The position numbers and the translations under genes were made by a program. A stretch of DNA of 5,488 bases, taken from assembly GCA_934646965.1 (NCBI GenBank), contig CAKUEZ010000131.1, positions 1 through 5,488 on the forward strand. Direction: 5' to 3'. The notes below the pieces were generated by a model. That model did no database searches and was not told the DNA's origin. It was given only the letters and a program-made list of their open reading frames with translations. Below, one piece after another: positions 5,478-5,488 of this stretch; the first letter of the stretch is position 1; every line of letters starts with the position of its first letter. Source of the DNA: an uncultured Collinsella sp. GTDB lineage: Bacteria > Actinomycetota > Coriobacteriia > Coriobacteriales > Coriobacteriaceae.

Positions 5478-5488
5478 TTCGCAAAATA

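Noticed and set aside
1..5488. CRISPR arrays, tRNA or rRNA genes, insertion sequences, defence or toxin-antitoxin genes
   Set aside because: Almost all of the window is covered by the liv genes and cutC. The remaining gaps are under 180 bases and contain only the hairpins and palindromes listed.

Overview
The window looks like ordinary chromosome from a moderately high-GC, Gram-positive-type bacterium. I infer an actinobacterial gut anaerobe of the Coriobacteriia, possibly Collinsella. The reasons are codon use rich in G and C at third positions, a solute-binding protein made as a lipoprotein with an arginine-pair (Tat-like) signal, and REP-like GGGAC/GTCCC palindromes between genes. No marker gene fixes the taxon, so this remains an inference.

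All genes lie on the minus strand. Read in the direction of transcription, from right to left, there is a short leader with two small hairpins (about 5432-5477). It is followed by a complete five-gene branched-chain amino acid ABC importer operon in the classical order: lipoprotein binding protein (5410-4223), permease LivH (4083-3202), permease LivM (3192-2113), ATPase LivG (2123-1263) and ATPase LivF (1262-549). The operon ends at a very strong intrinsic terminator (perfect 16-bp stem, 502-538). After a spacer with a REP-like palindrome comes the first 124 codons of a CutC-family gene (372-1), which runs off the left edge and so has no stop codon in the window.

The genes form one transport machine. 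The lipid-anchored binding protein captures the ligand outside the membrane, LivH and LivM form the channel, and LivG and LivF hydrolyse ATP beneath it. livH through livF are packed with zero, near-zero or overlapping junctions, which implies translational coupling. The only large internal gap (139 bases) follows the binding-protein gene. It carries a long hairpin and a second GGGAC/GTCCC palindrome, a layout that would fit higher expression of the binding protein than of the membrane parts.

I see no novel defence, mobile or biosynthetic system here. The points worth a second look are the two related palindromes, the hairpin after the binding-protein gene, the N-terminal extension of LivG, the Tat-like lipoprotein signal, and the cysteine cluster in the partial CutC. 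Very long open frames opposite the liv genes are judged to be compositional artefacts.
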